Positions 18,453-27,804 are shown, numbered from the stretch's first letter. The stretch is 64,000 nt of DNA from Bacteroidales bacterium (GCA_017437125.1 JAFSBV010000019.1:1-64000); one strand, 5' to 3'. The notes: a model not told the origin generated them from the letters alone. A program made the numbers and translations.

Positions 18453-20159
18453 TTATTTTACAAGTTCTCTCGCCTTATCGAGTGCCGGAACGATATGAGG
18501 GAATATGCAGTCTGAACCGATTTCCAGATCGACACCGAATTTCACAAGCGACTGATGCACCTTTTCAGTCACGCCTGAAAGAATCACGGTCACTCCCCTC
18601 TTATGTGTTCTCTCACAAAGGTTGCGGAGGTTGTTGATACCAGTAGAGTCAATGAACGGAACCTTGCGCATTCTGATGATACGCACCTTTGTTCCCGGCT
18701 TCTTCATCTGTTCAAGCTCTTCGAAACGGCTTGCAAGACCGAAGAAGAAAGGTCCGTCTATTTCATAGACCTCGACTCCCTCAGGAATATCAAGCATATC
18801 CGTATTCTCCATCGAAGCTACCTCATCGTCTTCAGTAGCAGCAAGATGATGCCCCTCGAGAACCGAGATATTGGATGTCTGCATGACACGGCGTACGAAA
18901 AGAACGATAGCGAGTACGACTCCCACCTCTATCGCAACTGTAAGGTCAACTATGACTGTCAGGAAGAAGGTGATCAGAAGTACGGCAACATCTGACTTGT
19001 CACCGCGAAGAAGATATTTGAATGTTCTCCATTCACTCATGTTGTACGCAACCTGTACGAGGATGGCGGCAAGACATGAGAGAGGGATATATACCGCATA
19101 TGGCATGAGGAAAAGATAGATGAGCAGAAGCACTACAGCATGGATGATACCTGTCACCGGAGTCTTTCCTCCATTGTTTATGCTGGCCATTGTTCTTGCA
19201 AGGGCTCCTGTTGCAGGGATACCTCCGAAAAGAGGAGTAACGATATTCGCTATACCCTGTCCTATCAGCTCTGTATTGGCATGATGACGTTTACCTGTCG
19301 CACCATCAGCGACCATTGCAGCGAGAAGGGATTCTATCGCGCAAAGGATAGCGATTGTAAATGCAGGAGAGACAAGTCCCTTGATAGTTTCGTAATCAAA
19401 CTGCGGGGCTACCGGCTTTGGCATCGGGAGTCCGTCTGCAAGTTCCGGGAACTTCGAACCGATGGTAGCGAATTCCACGCCGGCGAACTTGCTGAGAAGA
19501 ACGGAAGCCAATGTACCGACAATCAGAGCTATGAGCGATCCTGGTACCTTCTTGGTAACCTTGCCCCAGCTGAAGCAGATGATAAGGCAGACAAGGCTCA
19601 TTGCCAGTTCCACCCAATTGATGCTGCCGATATTCTGGAAATAGCATATCCACTGAGGGATGAAGCCGGCCGGTACCTGAAGGTCAAGCGGAAGACCGAA
19701 GAAATCCTTCATCTGAGTCGAGAATATCGTCAGAGCGATACCGCTGGTAAAGCCTACAACAATCGGATAAGGAATGAACTTGAATATCACACCCATCTTG
19801 CAAACACCCATGATGACAAGGAACACACCTGCCATGATAGTCGCGATGATGAGTCCCTGCATTCCATATTGACCGACGATACCTGCCACGATCACGATGA
19901 ACGCACCTGTAGGACCGCCGATAAGGAAATTGGAACCACCGAAGAACGATATGAGGAAACCGGCCACGATAGCCGTAATAAGTCCCTGCTGAGGTGTAAC
20001 GCCACTTGCGATACCGAAAGCGATGGCTAATGGAAGAGCGATGATTCCGACAATCAGTCCGGCTATCAGGTCTGATGTGAATTTCTTTCCGTCGTACTTT
20101 CCTTTCTTGAAAAGCCCGAACAACTTGGGCTGGAATACTTCTTTAAGGTTAAGGTTCAT
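18453..20159 (-). CDS. SulP family anion transporter with STAS domain
   Basis: A 568-residue inner-membrane protein of the SLC26/SulP family, which carries sulfate, bicarbonate or dicarboxylates. The N-terminal 400 residues contain about a dozen hydrophobic segments, beginning with the typical DLIAGLIVGIIALPLAIAFG. The C-terminal 110 residues form a STAS domain with the IDSTGINNL signature. The substrate cannot be fixed from sequence; without sulfate-assimilation genes nearby, bicarbonate is as likely as sulfate. It lies 30 bases downstream of the DUF4861 gene. Confidence 0.9.
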   Translation of the reverse strand: MNLNLKEVFQPKLFGLFKKGKYDGKKFTSDLIAGLIVGIIALPLAIAFGIASGVTPQQGLITAIVAGFLISFFGGSNFLIGGPTGAFIVIVAGIVGQYGMQGLIIATIMAGVFLVIMGVCKMGVIFKFIPYPIVVGFTSGIALTIFSTQMKDFFGLPLDLQVPAGFIPQWICYFQNIGSINWVELAMSLVCLIICFSWGKVTKKVPGSLIALIVGTLASVLLSKFAGVEFATIGSKFPELADGLPMPKPVAPQFDYETIKGLVSPAFTIAILCAIESLLAAMVADGATGKRHHANTELIGQGIANIVTPLFGGIPATGALARTMASINNGGKTPVTGIIHAVVLLLIYLFLMPYAVYIPLSCLAAILVQVAYNMSEWRTFKYLLRGDKSDVAVLLITFFLTVIVDLTVAIEVGVVLAIVLFVRRVMQTSNISVLEGHHLAATEDDEVASMENTDMLDIPEGVEVYEIDGPFFFGLASRFEELEQMKKPGTKVRIIRMRKVPFIDSTGINNLRNLCERTHKRGVTVILSGVTEKVHQSLVKFGVDLEIGSDCIFPHIVPALDKARELVK

Positions 20160-20189
20160 AACAATAATAATTAATATACACTACACTGT

Positions 20190-21044
20190 TTATTTCATCA
20201 TATATGCTTCAAAGCGCTTTGCGCTGTTCAGTTCAGCCTCTTTGGTCGAAGACGAGATGACCCTGGTCTTCACTTCAGACTTTGGTTCAGAAATGATTCT
20301 GACCATGTTTTCTGTCTTTTCGAGTACAGGGAAATCCTTTGCAGAGAAGAACATTCCCGCTCCGATCGGAATGGAAGCCTCTTTTGCCGGATGAAGACCC
20401 CATACACTGAGATATTCCTCACCAGAAGCAACCTTCTGACCTTCATGCCAGTTTATACCTGTGAGAAACTGTACCTTCTTACCGGATAGTTCCTTAGCCG
20501 TAATCACCGCTTCCCTGCTCTTTGCCGTAACATCTATCCTTATGGATATGTCAACCAGTTCACCCTTATATTCCACACCATATGCAATCATCTCCGCATA
20601 TGATCCTTTCTTTGTGTCACCGACACGTGCAGTACGTCCCTTGGTAGCAACAAGCTTGACTTCCTTTCCGTCATCCCATAAGGCAATACCACCCAGACCG
20701 ACGGTACTTCCTACTATATAGCCGTCACTGCCAGCTCCTGCTGCCTCCTGCATCTTTGCGGAAGGATACCACAGATATCTTTCAAGCTCCATTCCCCTGC
20801 CGCTCTTGGAATAGACATCTATGGCACCGCTGTCATTGAAATATATTCTGAGAGCCATGTGGCTGTTCTCTACAGCCGGGCCGTGATGTCCGACCTTACG
20901 GTACTGATCTCCGGTTTCGGAAACGATTTCAGAGACCTGAAGGGAATCACTCCTCCAGAAAAGACTTTTCGCAGTCTGAGCCTGAGCTATATCAGCTGCA
21001 AAAAGCAAGACAGATAAGATAGATATGATATATAGTCTTTTCAT
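20190..21044 (-). CDS. Exported DUF4861 family protein
   Basis: A 284-residue secreted protein with a signal peptide (MKRLYIISILSVLLF..., cleavage near AQAQ). The body is beta-rich and matches my memory of DUF4861 (for example the ENSHMALRIYF and YGVEYKGELVDISI regions). Members often occur in polysaccharide utilization loci, including pectic ones, so an action on uronate-containing glycans is possible but unproven. Here it lies between rsmD and sulP, about 8 kb from the pectin locus and without glycan genes beside it. The longer frame begins with TTG at 21054-21056; the ATG at 21042-21044 gives a cleaner signal peptide. Confidence 0.75.
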   Translation of the reverse strand: MKRLYIISILSVLLFAADIAQAQTAKSLFWRSDSLQVSEIVSETGDQYRKVGHHGPAVENSHMALRIYFNDSGAIDVYSKSGRGMELERYLWYPSAKMQEAAGAGSDGYIVGSTVGLGGIALWDDGKEVKLVATKGRTARVGDTKKGSYAEMIAYGVEYKGELVDISIRIDVTAKSREAVITAKELSGKKVQFLTGINWHEGQKVASGEEYLSVWGLHPAKEASIPIGAGMFFSAKDFPVLEKTENMVRIISEPKSEVKTRVISSSTKEAELNSAKRFEAYMMK

Positions 21045-21070
21045 GTAAATATGCAATTATATATATAAGG

Positions 21071-21613
21071 TCAGACTGATGGCATTTCAAAGAAGCTGAA
21101 GTGCACATTTCCATATTTCTTTTCTTTCACAAACCGCGGATGTTCCGAAAAATCATATTCCTCAGGATGCTCAAGAATGAAGTATGCTCCAGGATGGAGT
21201 ATGTCTCTTGCAAACACCTTGTCCGGCAAAGACGCCAGGTCTTCAAGAGCGTATGGAGGATCGGCAAATATTATATCGAACTTCTCATGGCATATGGTCA
21301 GGAACTCGAACACATTATGGCGTACCACCGTCAGGTTGCGCATACCGAACTTCGAAGCCTGGGACTTGATGAAGTTCGCATGAAGAGGTAGCATTTCCAC
21401 ACAATAGACCATCGAAGCACCTCTCGAAGCGAATTCATATGAAATGGCTCCTGTTCCCCCGAAAAGATCAAGTACCTTAAGTCCCTCCATCTCATATTCG
21501 TTATTGAGAATGTTGAACAGTCCTTCCTTGGCAAAGTCTGTTGTAGGACGTGCCTTGTACCCTTGCGGCGGCAGTATCGTCTTTCCTTTAAGTCGTCCTC
21601 CTATGATCCTCAT
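21071..21613 (-). CDS. rsmD: 16S rRNA (guanine966-N2)-methyltransferase RsmD
   Basis: Methylates a guanine in the head of the small ribosomal subunit using S-adenosylmethionine. The 180-residue protein shows the RsmD N-terminus RIIGGRLKGK, the ARPTTDFAKEGLFNIL region, the SAM-binding LDLFGGTGAIS and the catalytic DPPY. It overlaps the end of the upstream DUF3822 gene by 4 bases, a pairing I know from other Bacteroidota. Confidence 0.95.
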   Translation of the reverse strand: MRIIGGRLKGKTILPPQGYKARPTTDFAKEGLFNILNNEYEMEGLKVLDLFGGTGAISYEFASRGASMVYCVEMLPLHANFIKSQASKFGMRNLTVVRHNVFEFLTICHEKFDIIFADPPYALEDLASLPDKVFARDILHPGAYFILEHPEEYDFSEHPRFVKEKKYGNVHFSFFEMPSV

Positions 21614-22290
21614 ATCTGTTCAACGTTTCTGAAATAACGGTAAAGTGACATTTCCTGCTCTTCATTCAGAGGAGTGCGGAACGAGATGGTCGAAACCTCC
21701 GGATTGAGCTGAAGCTTCTTCATAGCAAGAAATATGAAATACTCGGCAGTCGTGAAATCCTGTGCCTGGAATGTATTGCACAAAAGAAGACTCTTTCCCT
21801 GAGCTATGACAAGATACAGATGTCCGTCTGCATATGATGCGAGGATCTTGTTGTAATCCTGAAGGTTCTTCAATTCCGACAGCATATAGAAGAGTTCAGG
21901 AAGAGGCTGCACCTTCGTTCCATCTACTTTCAATACGGTTTCTGATATCACCTTTGACAAGGTTTCTCCTATGGAATTGGAATAGAGAAGGACTGCCGCA
22001 TTCTCCGGGACCTCTACAGAATCCACTACATCATCTTCAGAAAGGTTTACAACTTCCGAGAGGTTCTTCCTCACATGAAGGGGATGGTGGAAATGCGAAG
22101 GAATCAGAGAGCACTTGGGGGTAAACAGGGATATCTGAACATCCGTATATCTTCTCTGAAGCTCAGGAGAGGTAAATATGCGCTCTGCGCTCATCCATCC
22201 GGAAGAACGCACAGCATCGTCGGACTCTATTTTAAAAGAATATCCACTCAAGCCGACTTGAATGGATATCCTGTCTTTCTTATTTGTCAT
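21610..22290 (-). CDS. DUF3822 family protein
   Basis: A 226-residue soluble protein belonging to DUF3822, a Bacteroidota family found beside rsmD. The family is predicted to have an actin-like ATPase fold, but no function is established. The tract VLLYSNSIGETLSKV and the C-terminal NEEQEMSLYRYFRNV are typical. The stop overlaps the rsmD start by 4 bases, so translation is coupled. Confidence 0.85.
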   Translation of the reverse strand: MTNKKDRISIQVGLSGYSFKIESDDAVRSSGWMSAERIFTSPELQRRYTDVQISLFTPKCSLIPSHFHHPLHVRKNLSEVVNLSEDDVVDSVEVPENAAVLLYSNSIGETLSKVISETVLKVDGTKVQPLPELFYMLSELKNLQDYNKILASYADGHLYLVIAQGKSLLLCNTFQAQDFTTAEYFIFLAMKKLQLNPEVSTISFRTPLNEEQEMSLYRYFRNVEQI

Positions 22291-22299
22291 AGCCGGTGA

Positions 22300-23004
22300 C
22301 TACTCCCAGTTTCCTGCGTTATTGTTTGGAGCATCGATACTACCAACCATAAGACCCTTGTAGTGACCCTTGTCCTCACGCTCTGCATCAAGGTTGATTC
22401 TGAGCTGATTATCAAGACCCTTGAGAAGGCTCTTATAAGGCATCTTAGCCTCGAAGAGAGGAACGTTCACACCTGACACCTTCTTGATTGTTGACTCCAT
22501 GATGATCGAATCACCGCAGAAAGGAATGAATGCGAGAGAGTCAACGATGAAGTTAGGACGGTCATTGAAGAGAGTGTCCTTTACAGCAATCTCGCTGGTA
22601 ACCTGGAACACGAGGTTCTGCTCACCTGCAAGGTAGAGTTCGTGAAGCTTCTCATTGAGCTTATCACCCTTAAGGTTGCGATAATTCTTCTTGATGGCAT
22701 CAGTATGAGCCATTGCGAGAGAGTCGTCCTTTGAACCTACCTGAAGAGTGATCTTCATCTTGCCTTCGTTGTAGAAGTTGATGAGAGAGTCAACAGTAGA
22801 TGCATAACGGGCGTTTACGTTCTTGAATGCAACCTGAAGGTCACGGATATCCTTAAGACGCTGAACTGCGATCTCTGAACGGTAATCCTTGTGCTTGTTG
22901 AAGTTAACAGGTTCCATAACACTCTGAACGAGAGCATAAGTCAATCCCACGATTGCAGCTGGGAGAAGAAGATAGGTAAATACCTTTTTGATAATTGAAC
23001 TCAT
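22300..23004 (-). CDS. Membrane-anchored protein of unknown function
   Basis: A 234-residue protein with one N-terminal membrane segment (about 8-28, LLLPAAIVGLTYALVQSV), then a short charged helix (KHKDYRSEIAVQRLKDIRDLQ) and a soluble periplasmic part. It resembles conserved Bacteroidota proteins of unknown function encoded upstream of DUF3822-rsmD. It is the first gene of the minus-strand operon, with a TAACTTTG promoter element at 23045-23052. Its restricted codon choice suggests solid expression. Confidence 0.75.
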   Translation of the reverse strand: MSSIIKKVFTYLLLPAAIVGLTYALVQSVMEPVNFNKHKDYRSEIAVQRLKDIRDLQVAFKNVNARYASTVDSLINFYNEGKMKITLQVGSKDDSLAMAHTDAIKKNYRNLKGDKLNEKLHELYLAGEQNLVFQVTSEIAVKDTLFNDRPNFIVDSLAFIPFCGDSIIMESTIKKVSGVNVPLFEAKMPYKSLLKGLDNQLRINLDAEREDKGHYKGLMVGSIDAPNNNAGNWE

Positions 23005-23044
23005 TATTTTTAGTGTTTTTTATTTTTCATTCCAAAATGCCGGA

Positions 23045-23052
23045 CAAAGTTA
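23045..23052 (-). promoter_or_regulatory. -7 promoter element of the DUF3822-rsmD operon
   Basis: The minus strand reads TAACTTTG, matching TAnnTTTG, 40 bases before the first gene. It faces away from the nrnA promoter at 23085-23092. Confidence 0.55.
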
Positions 23053-23084
23053 GGAAATTCATTTATGAAATGCAATATAATTTA

Positions 23085-23092
23085 TAATTTTG
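23085..23092 (+). promoter_or_regulatory. -7 promoter element of the nrnA-FKBP operon
   Basis: TAATTTTG, matching TAnnTTTG, 27 bases before the nrnA start codon, in the divergent intergenic region. Confidence 0.55.
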
Positions 23093-23119
23093 CAGACGAA
23101 AAATCATCCTATACCATAA

Positions 23120-24184
23120 ATGAAAGATATAAACGCACATAGCATACAGACTCTGGAAAAATTTATTTCCGATTCCGGAAGAATATGCATAATCACTCAT
23201 ATGAAACCGGACGGTGATGCCATAGGAAGTTCTGCAGCACTGTACCATTTCCTCAGAATGTGTGGCAAGGGAAGCGTCAAGATAATACTCAACGACAGAC
23301 ATCCTGATTACCTGTCATTCATCACTGACGGCATTCCGCGGGAAGACCTCATCGTCCATAAGGAGCTCCCTGCCGAAGCCGAGACCTGCCTGAGCGACTG
23401 TGACCTCATATTCTGTCTTGACTTCAATGCATTTCACAGGACTGACAGGCTGGAAGGGGCATTGACAGCTTCAAAGGCGGACAAGATCCTGATTGACCAC
23501 CACCTCAATCCGGACAGAGAGGCATTCGATCTGGCATTCTCTGAAACAGACATATCATCAGCTTCCGAGCTGCTTTTCCATATCCTGATGGAGACCCGCC
23601 GCATTGCACACGATGCGACCTCCCTTCCTTCCGCTACAGCAACCGCTTTGATGGCAGGAATGACCACCGACACCAACAATTTCGCGAACTCGGTTTTCCC
23701 TTCGACATTCAGGATGGCATCATCACTTCTCGCCGCCGGTGTTGACAGAGACATGATATTGTCAAGGCTGTACAACCAGTACAGCGAGAACCGTCTCAGG
23801 CTCATGGGGCATATGATGAAGGATCTCCTTCATATTACCGAAGACGGTGTGGCATACATCGTGCTGGACAGAAAGACCCAGGAAGAATACTGCATATCGG
23901 AAGGCGATACGGAAGGGTTCGTCAACATGCCGCTTTCAATCGCAGAAGTGAGGATGAGCCTTCTTCTGAAAGAGGACGAAGACAGGATCAGGGTTTCCAT
24001 AAGATCCAAGAAAGGGACTTCCGCAAACACATGTGCGAGGAAGTATTTCAACGGAGGCGGACACGAGAACGCCGCAGGTGGAAAGCTTATGATTCCGGCA
24101 GACCTGGAAAGCGTGGAAGCCGCTTCCGGATACATAGAGGAATATACACACAAATACCTTACTGAAGATGAAAAGAATATGTAA
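23120..24184 (+). CDS. DHH family phosphoesterase (NrnA-like)
   Basis: A 354-residue DHH/DHHA1 protein. Motif I is HMKPDGDAIGS (about 28-38), the DHH motif is in LIDHHLNPD, and the DHHA1 substrate-binding motif GGGHENAAGG is near 315. NrnA-type enzymes degrade very short RNA and pApA and/or dephosphorylate 3'-phosphoadenosine 5'-phosphate. All metal-binding elements appear intact. It is the first gene of its operon, and its last 17 bases overlap the start of the next gene in a different frame. Confidence 0.9.
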   Translation: MKDINAHSIQTLEKFISDSGRICIITHMKPDGDAIGSSAALYHFLRMCGKGSVKIILNDRHPDYLSFITDGIPREDLIVHKELPAEAETCLSDCDLIFCLDFNAFHRTDRLEGALTASKADKILIDHHLNPDREAFDLAFSETDISSASELLFHILMETRRIAHDATSLPSATATALMAGMTTDTNNFANSVFPSTFRMASSLLAAGVDRDMILSRLYNQYSENRLRLMGHMMKDLLHITEDGVAYIVLDRKTQEEYCISEGDTEGFVNMPLSIAEVRMSLLLKEDEDRIRVSIRSKKGTSANTCARKYFNGGGHENAAGGKLMIPADLESVEAASGYIEEYTHKYLTEDEKNM

Positions 24185-24713
24185 ATACATACTGCTGCTT
24201 ACCGTCATGGCCGCTTCATGCTCATGCATCAAGGAAAAGCTCGAAGAGACATACAACAAGCAGGAGGAACAGATCGACAAATATATCACGGCAGCCGCAG
24301 AGAAGAACCAGAACTATTCCGTTTCATATAACGGAGGTTCATCGCGACTGACCACCAAGGCAGGAGAAGGCCCGGAGCTTTCTGCAGACGGCTCGGTATC
24401 ATTCTATTACGCCGGATATACATTCGACGGCAGCATCAAACCTGCAGCACTGTTCGGAACCAATCACCAGTCAACGGCCGAGAGTGCAGGATGGACACTT
24501 ACAGATCCCGACTACTCGCTGCTTGAGATAAATATGAAGAGCAGTGACCTTCTGAAAGGTGTCAGAGACGGTCTGATAGGCGTTCAGGCAGGTGAAGAGT
24601 GCGAAATCCTGTTCAGCGGCAAATACGGCTTCGGGAATTCGACATTTGGCATGATTCCTGCAAAATCCGCCCTGGCATTCAAGATTTGGGTAGTCGGTGT
24701 ATCAAATGATTAG
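24168..24713 (+). CDS. FKBP-type peptidyl-prolyl isomerase lipoprotein, single domain
   Basis: A 181-residue lipoprotein with a signal ending in an SCSC cluster at about 17-20, so it is probably lipid-anchored in the periplasm or outer membrane. The C-terminal half has FKBP-like order: FYYAGYTFDGSI, then LLKGVRDGLIGVQAGE, then KYGFGNSTFGMIPAKSALAF. Some aromatic pocket residues of classical FKBP are changed, so catalytic activity is uncertain. The start overlaps the nrnA end by 17 bases. Confidence 0.8.
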   Translation: MKRICKYILLLTVMAASCSCIKEKLEETYNKQEEQIDKYITAAAEKNQNYSVSYNGGSSRLTTKAGEGPELSADGSVSFYYAGYTFDGSIKPAALFGTNHQSTAESAGWTLTDPDYSLLEINMKSSDLLKGVRDGLIGVQAGEECEILFSGKYGFGNSTFGMIPAKSALAFKIWVVGVSND

Positions 24714-24732
24714 CGGCTATCACATTTTTTAT

Positions 24733-24740
24733 TATCTTTG
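24733..24740 (+). promoter_or_regulatory. -7 promoter element before the second FKBP gene
   Basis: TATCTTTG, an exact TAnnTTTG match in the 50-base gap between the two FKBP genes, 24 bases before the start codon. It suggests that the downstream genes can be expressed separately from nrnA. Confidence 0.55.
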
Positions 24741-24763
24741 TCGGTTCAAATCAATTTAAGAGA

Positions 24764-25786
24764 ATGAAGAAGATCGTAAAGACAGCAGCATATCTGATAT
24801 CAGCCCTCGCATTCATCGGTTGCGCCAAGACGGTGCCAAGCGGTCCCAATGAGGCTGAGCAAAGGTATTTCAATGCATGGATGGAAGTGAATCATCCGGG
24901 CGTATCGCCTACAGGACTCGGCATTTACATTCTTGAAGAAGAAGTCGGAACAGGAGCCGTCGTAAAGGAAGGCGGATACATGTACGCCGACTATATCATC
25001 ACCGATCTGGAAGGGAACATATCCTCATATACATACAAGGAGACGGCAAAGCAGCTCGGCAAGTTCGACACTACAGCATTCTACGGCCCTAAGGTTCTGA
25101 CAACTATCGAGAGCACCATTCAGGCCGGTCTCGCAGACGCCGTGATAGGCATGCGCGAGGGAGGCAGGAAGAAGGTCATCATTCCAAGCTGGCTTATGAC
25201 CTTTTCGAAGTATGATTCCAAGGAGGATTATCTCAAGAACACATCCACCGGTACGAACACCATCTATGACATTACCGTAAGGGCATACACAGACAGTATC
25301 CAGCTCTACGAAATCGGACAGATCGAGAAATATATAAAGGACAATCCTCAGATCTTCGACAACAGGATGGTGAATGACACGACCGGATTCTACTACCAGC
25401 CTCTGTCAAAGTCAGTCAGCACTGAAGAGTTCGAGAAAGACACGACCATATATATTAATTATACAGGTCGTCTTCTCAGCGGTCAGGTGTTCGACACCAC
25501 AAATGAAAAGATCGCCAAGGACAGCGGAATTTACTCTTCAACCAGGACTTATGAGCCGACAAGCATCAACTGGGGCGAGAAATATGACGACATCACTATG
25601 GGTTCGTCAAAATCATCAGTAATTCCTGGCTTCGCATTAACACTGTGGCACATGCATCCGGGCGAAAAGGGAATCGGAGTATTCTATTCTCCTCTCGGAT
25701 ATTCGTACAACGGCAGCGGAGCTACGATACCAGGCTATGCGCCACTCATCTTTGAAATTGAAATAGTACCAGAACCAGAGGATTAG
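24764..25786 (+). CDS. Two-domain FKBP-type peptidyl-prolyl isomerase lipoprotein
   Basis: A 340-residue lipoprotein with signal MKKIVKTAAYLISALAFIGC (Cys20). Two FKBP-like modules follow: about 60-170 (YADYIITDLEGNI, then GLADAVIGMREGGRKKVIIPS) and about 210-335 (INYTGRLLSGQVFDTT, then FALTLWHMHPGEKGIGVFYSPLGY). The second module keeps more of the classical FKBP pattern. Such proteins assist folding in the cell envelope, and some gliding-associated Gld proteins belong here. It has its own -7 element and lies 1 base before the MATE gene. Confidence 0.83.
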   Translation: MKKIVKTAAYLISALAFIGCAKTVPSGPNEAEQRYFNAWMEVNHPGVSPTGLGIYILEEEVGTGAVVKEGGYMYADYIITDLEGNISSYTYKETAKQLGKFDTTAFYGPKVLTTIESTIQAGLADAVIGMREGGRKKVIIPSWLMTFSKYDSKEDYLKNTSTGTNTIYDITVRAYTDSIQLYEIGQIEKYIKDNPQIFDNRMVNDTTGFYYQPLSKSVSTEEFEKDTTIYINYTGRLLSGQVFDTTNEKIAKDSGIYSSTRTYEPTSINWGEKYDDITMGSSKSSVIPGFALTLWHMHPGEKGIGVFYSPLGYSYNGSGATIPGYAPLIFEIEIVPEPED

Positions 25787-25787
25787 G

Positions 25788-27176
25788 ATGGCAGAAAGAT
25801 CAGCAGTACCATTGGAGCTGGGCACGGAAAAGATCGGCAAGCTCCTCAAGCAGTATGCCTTACCGGCAATCATTGCGCAGACAGCATCTTCGCTTTATAA
25901 TATGGTGGACAGCATCTTCATTGGTCAAGGTGTGGGTCCACTTGCTATTTCCGGCCTTGCCGTGACCTTTCCTTTGATGAACCTTTCCACGGCATTCGGA
26001 ACCCTCGTCGGTGCAGGAGCAGCGACAATGCTTTCCGTTCTTCTCGGACAGAAGAACTACAAGGCTGCGAACAAGGTTCTCGGAAATGTAGTGACTCTGA
26101 ATACCATAATCGGTCTTGCATTCATGGCCGTAGCCCTGATATTCATCGACCCGATACTCTATTTCTTCGGAGCGAGCGAGAACACTCTTCCTTACGCAAA
26201 GGAGTACATAACCATCATTCTCATCGGAAATGTGATAACCCACCTGTATTTCGGACTCAATGCAGCCATGAGGTCATCCGGCAATCCGAAGAAGGCCATG
26301 GGTCTGACGATATTCACCGTCGTGTTCAATACCATACTCGACCCGATATTCATATTCGCATTCGATATGGGAATCGCCGGTGCGGCATGGGCGACTGTGA
26401 TCGCCCAGACTGTAGCGATGTTCGTCGTCATACATCATTTCAATGACAAGACCAGGCCTTTCCATTTTGAGAAAGGCATATTCAGGCTTGATATGAGGGT
26501 TGCAAAGGACTCATTATCAATCGGTATGGGACCGTTCCTGATGAATGCTGCGGCCTGCCTTGTGACCCTGTTCATAAACCAGCAGCTGCGCAAATACAGC
26601 GGAGACCTCGGCATCGGAGCATACGGCATATGCAACCGTTTCGTGTTCATGTTCGCCATGATATGCATGGGACTGAACCAGGGAATGCAGCCTATCGCAG
26701 GATATAATTACGGAGCACGCCAGTATTCAAGGGTGAAGGAAGTGTTCTGGAAAACCGCCAAGCTGGCTATGGTCATGACTACCATCTGCTTCATATTCGG
26801 CATGTTCTTCCCTAAAGCGGCTGTCGGCATATTCACACATGACGAGGAACTTATGAACCTCTCGGCAAAGGCTCTGAGAATAATGACTCTGGTATTTCCT
26901 ATAGTAGGATTCCAGATGATCGCGACAAATTTCTTCCAGAGCCTGGGAATGGTGAAGAAATCCGTGATCCTGTCTCTATCAAGACAGATCCTGTTCCTGC
27001 TCCCGCTTCTGTATGCGCTTCCGATGTGGTTTGAATCCAATGGCGTATGGATGAGTTTCCCGATTTCCGATGCTCTTGCGACGTTGCTGACCATATTCAT
27101 GCTCGGAAGGCTTTTCAAGAAATTCAGTCAGCTTAAGGATGGAGATGATCCTACAATATTAGGAAGTCAATTGTAA
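25788..27176 (+). CDS. MATE family efflux transporter
   Basis: A 462-residue inner-membrane protein with about 12 hydrophobic segments in two similar halves, the MATE arrangement. Family members export cationic drugs or other toxic compounds in exchange for sodium ions or protons. Typical tracts are YALPAIIAQTASSLYNMVDSI at the N-terminus (shortened by one residue here: ALPAIIAQTASSLYNMVDSI) and GLNQGMQPIAGYNYGARQY in the second half. The start codon is 1 base after the FKBP stop codon, so it is in that operon. Confidence 0.9.
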   Translation: MAERSAVPLELGTEKIGKLLKQYALPAIIAQTASSLYNMVDSIFIGQGVGPLAISGLAVTFPLMNLSTAFGTLVGAGAATMLSVLLGQKNYKAANKVLGNVVTLNTIIGLAFMAVALIFIDPILYFFGASENTLPYAKEYITIILIGNVITHLYFGLNAAMRSSGNPKKAMGLTIFTVVFNTILDPIFIFAFDMGIAGAAWATVIAQTVAMFVVIHHFNDKTRPFHFEKGIFRLDMRVAKDSLSIGMGPFLMNAAACLVTLFINQQLRKYSGDLGIGAYGICNRFVFMFAMICMGLNQGMQPIAGYNYGARQYSRVKEVFWKTAKLAMVMTTICFIFGMFFPKAAVGIFTHDEELMNLSAKALRIMTLVFPIVGFQMIATNFFQSLGMVKKSVILSLSRQILFLLPLLYALPMWFESNGVWMSFPISDALATLLTIFMLGRLFKKFSQLKDGDDPTILGSQL

Positions 27177-27187
27177 AGTGATATTAT

Positions 27188-27796
27188 ATGGACAAGAAGA
27201 TAATCATAACCATCGGAAGACAGTTCGGAAGCGGTGGCAAATGTGTTGCTGATGCATTGGGAGAAAAGCTTGGAATACCTGTATATGACAGCGAGATTAT
27301 CCGCAAGGCGGCACAGGACAGCGGTTTCAGCGAGGAACTTTTCGTTCAGAGTGATGAAAGGAAGAGATTCTTCTCGCTCTCGTCCATTTTCTCTGCAAGT
27401 TATTCGGAAGCTGAAAACTACATGAGCGACAAGGGTCTGTTCAAGATGCAGTGCGAGACGATCCGAAGAGTCGCTGAGCAGGGTTCTGCCATAATCGTCG
27501 GACGTTGTTCCGACTATATCCTCCGCGATCATGACAATGTGCTCGATGTTTTCCTGACCAGCCCGGCTGAAGAACGTGCGAAAAGGGTTTCAGAACGCGC
27601 CGGGATCAGTTTTGAAAAGGCAATGAATCTTATCGAGAAGAAAGACAGGGACAGAGCCGAATACTACAACTACTACACATTCGGAAACTGGGGAGTTGCA
27701 TCTACATATGATCTCTGCCTTGATTCAAGCATTCTCGGCATAGAGGGAACAGCCGACTTCATCATAGATTTTGCCCGTAAAGCCGGTAAACTTTAA
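27188..27796 (+). CDS. Cytidylate kinase-like family protein
   Basis: A 202-residue P-loop protein. The N-terminal ITIGRQFGSGGKCVADALGE carries the nucleotide-binding loop, followed by LGIPVYDSEIIRKAA, as in proteins of the cytidylate-kinase-like family. A lid-like region with EKKDRDRAEYYNYYT is near 155. It is distinct from genuine Cmk, and its substrate is unknown. It lies 11 bases after the MATE gene and 8 before the serine hydrolase. Confidence 0.85.
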   Translation: MDKKIIITIGRQFGSGGKCVADALGEKLGIPVYDSEIIRKAAQDSGFSEELFVQSDERKRFFSLSSIFSASYSEAENYMSDKGLFKMQCETIRRVAEQGSAIIVGRCSDYILRDHDNVLDVFLTSPAEERAKRVSERAGISFEKAMNLIEKKDRDRAEYYNYYTFGNWGVASTYDLCLDSSILGIEGTADFIIDFARKAGKL

Positions 27797-27804
27797 TACC
27801 TGAA

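Noticed and set aside
19140-20030. A 296-codon open frame on the plus strand opposite the SulP transporter gene
   Set aside because: It is fully antisense to a well-supported membrane protein gene, has a Cys/His/Arg-rich composition unlike a real protein, and shows no motif. It follows from the codon bias of the true gene.
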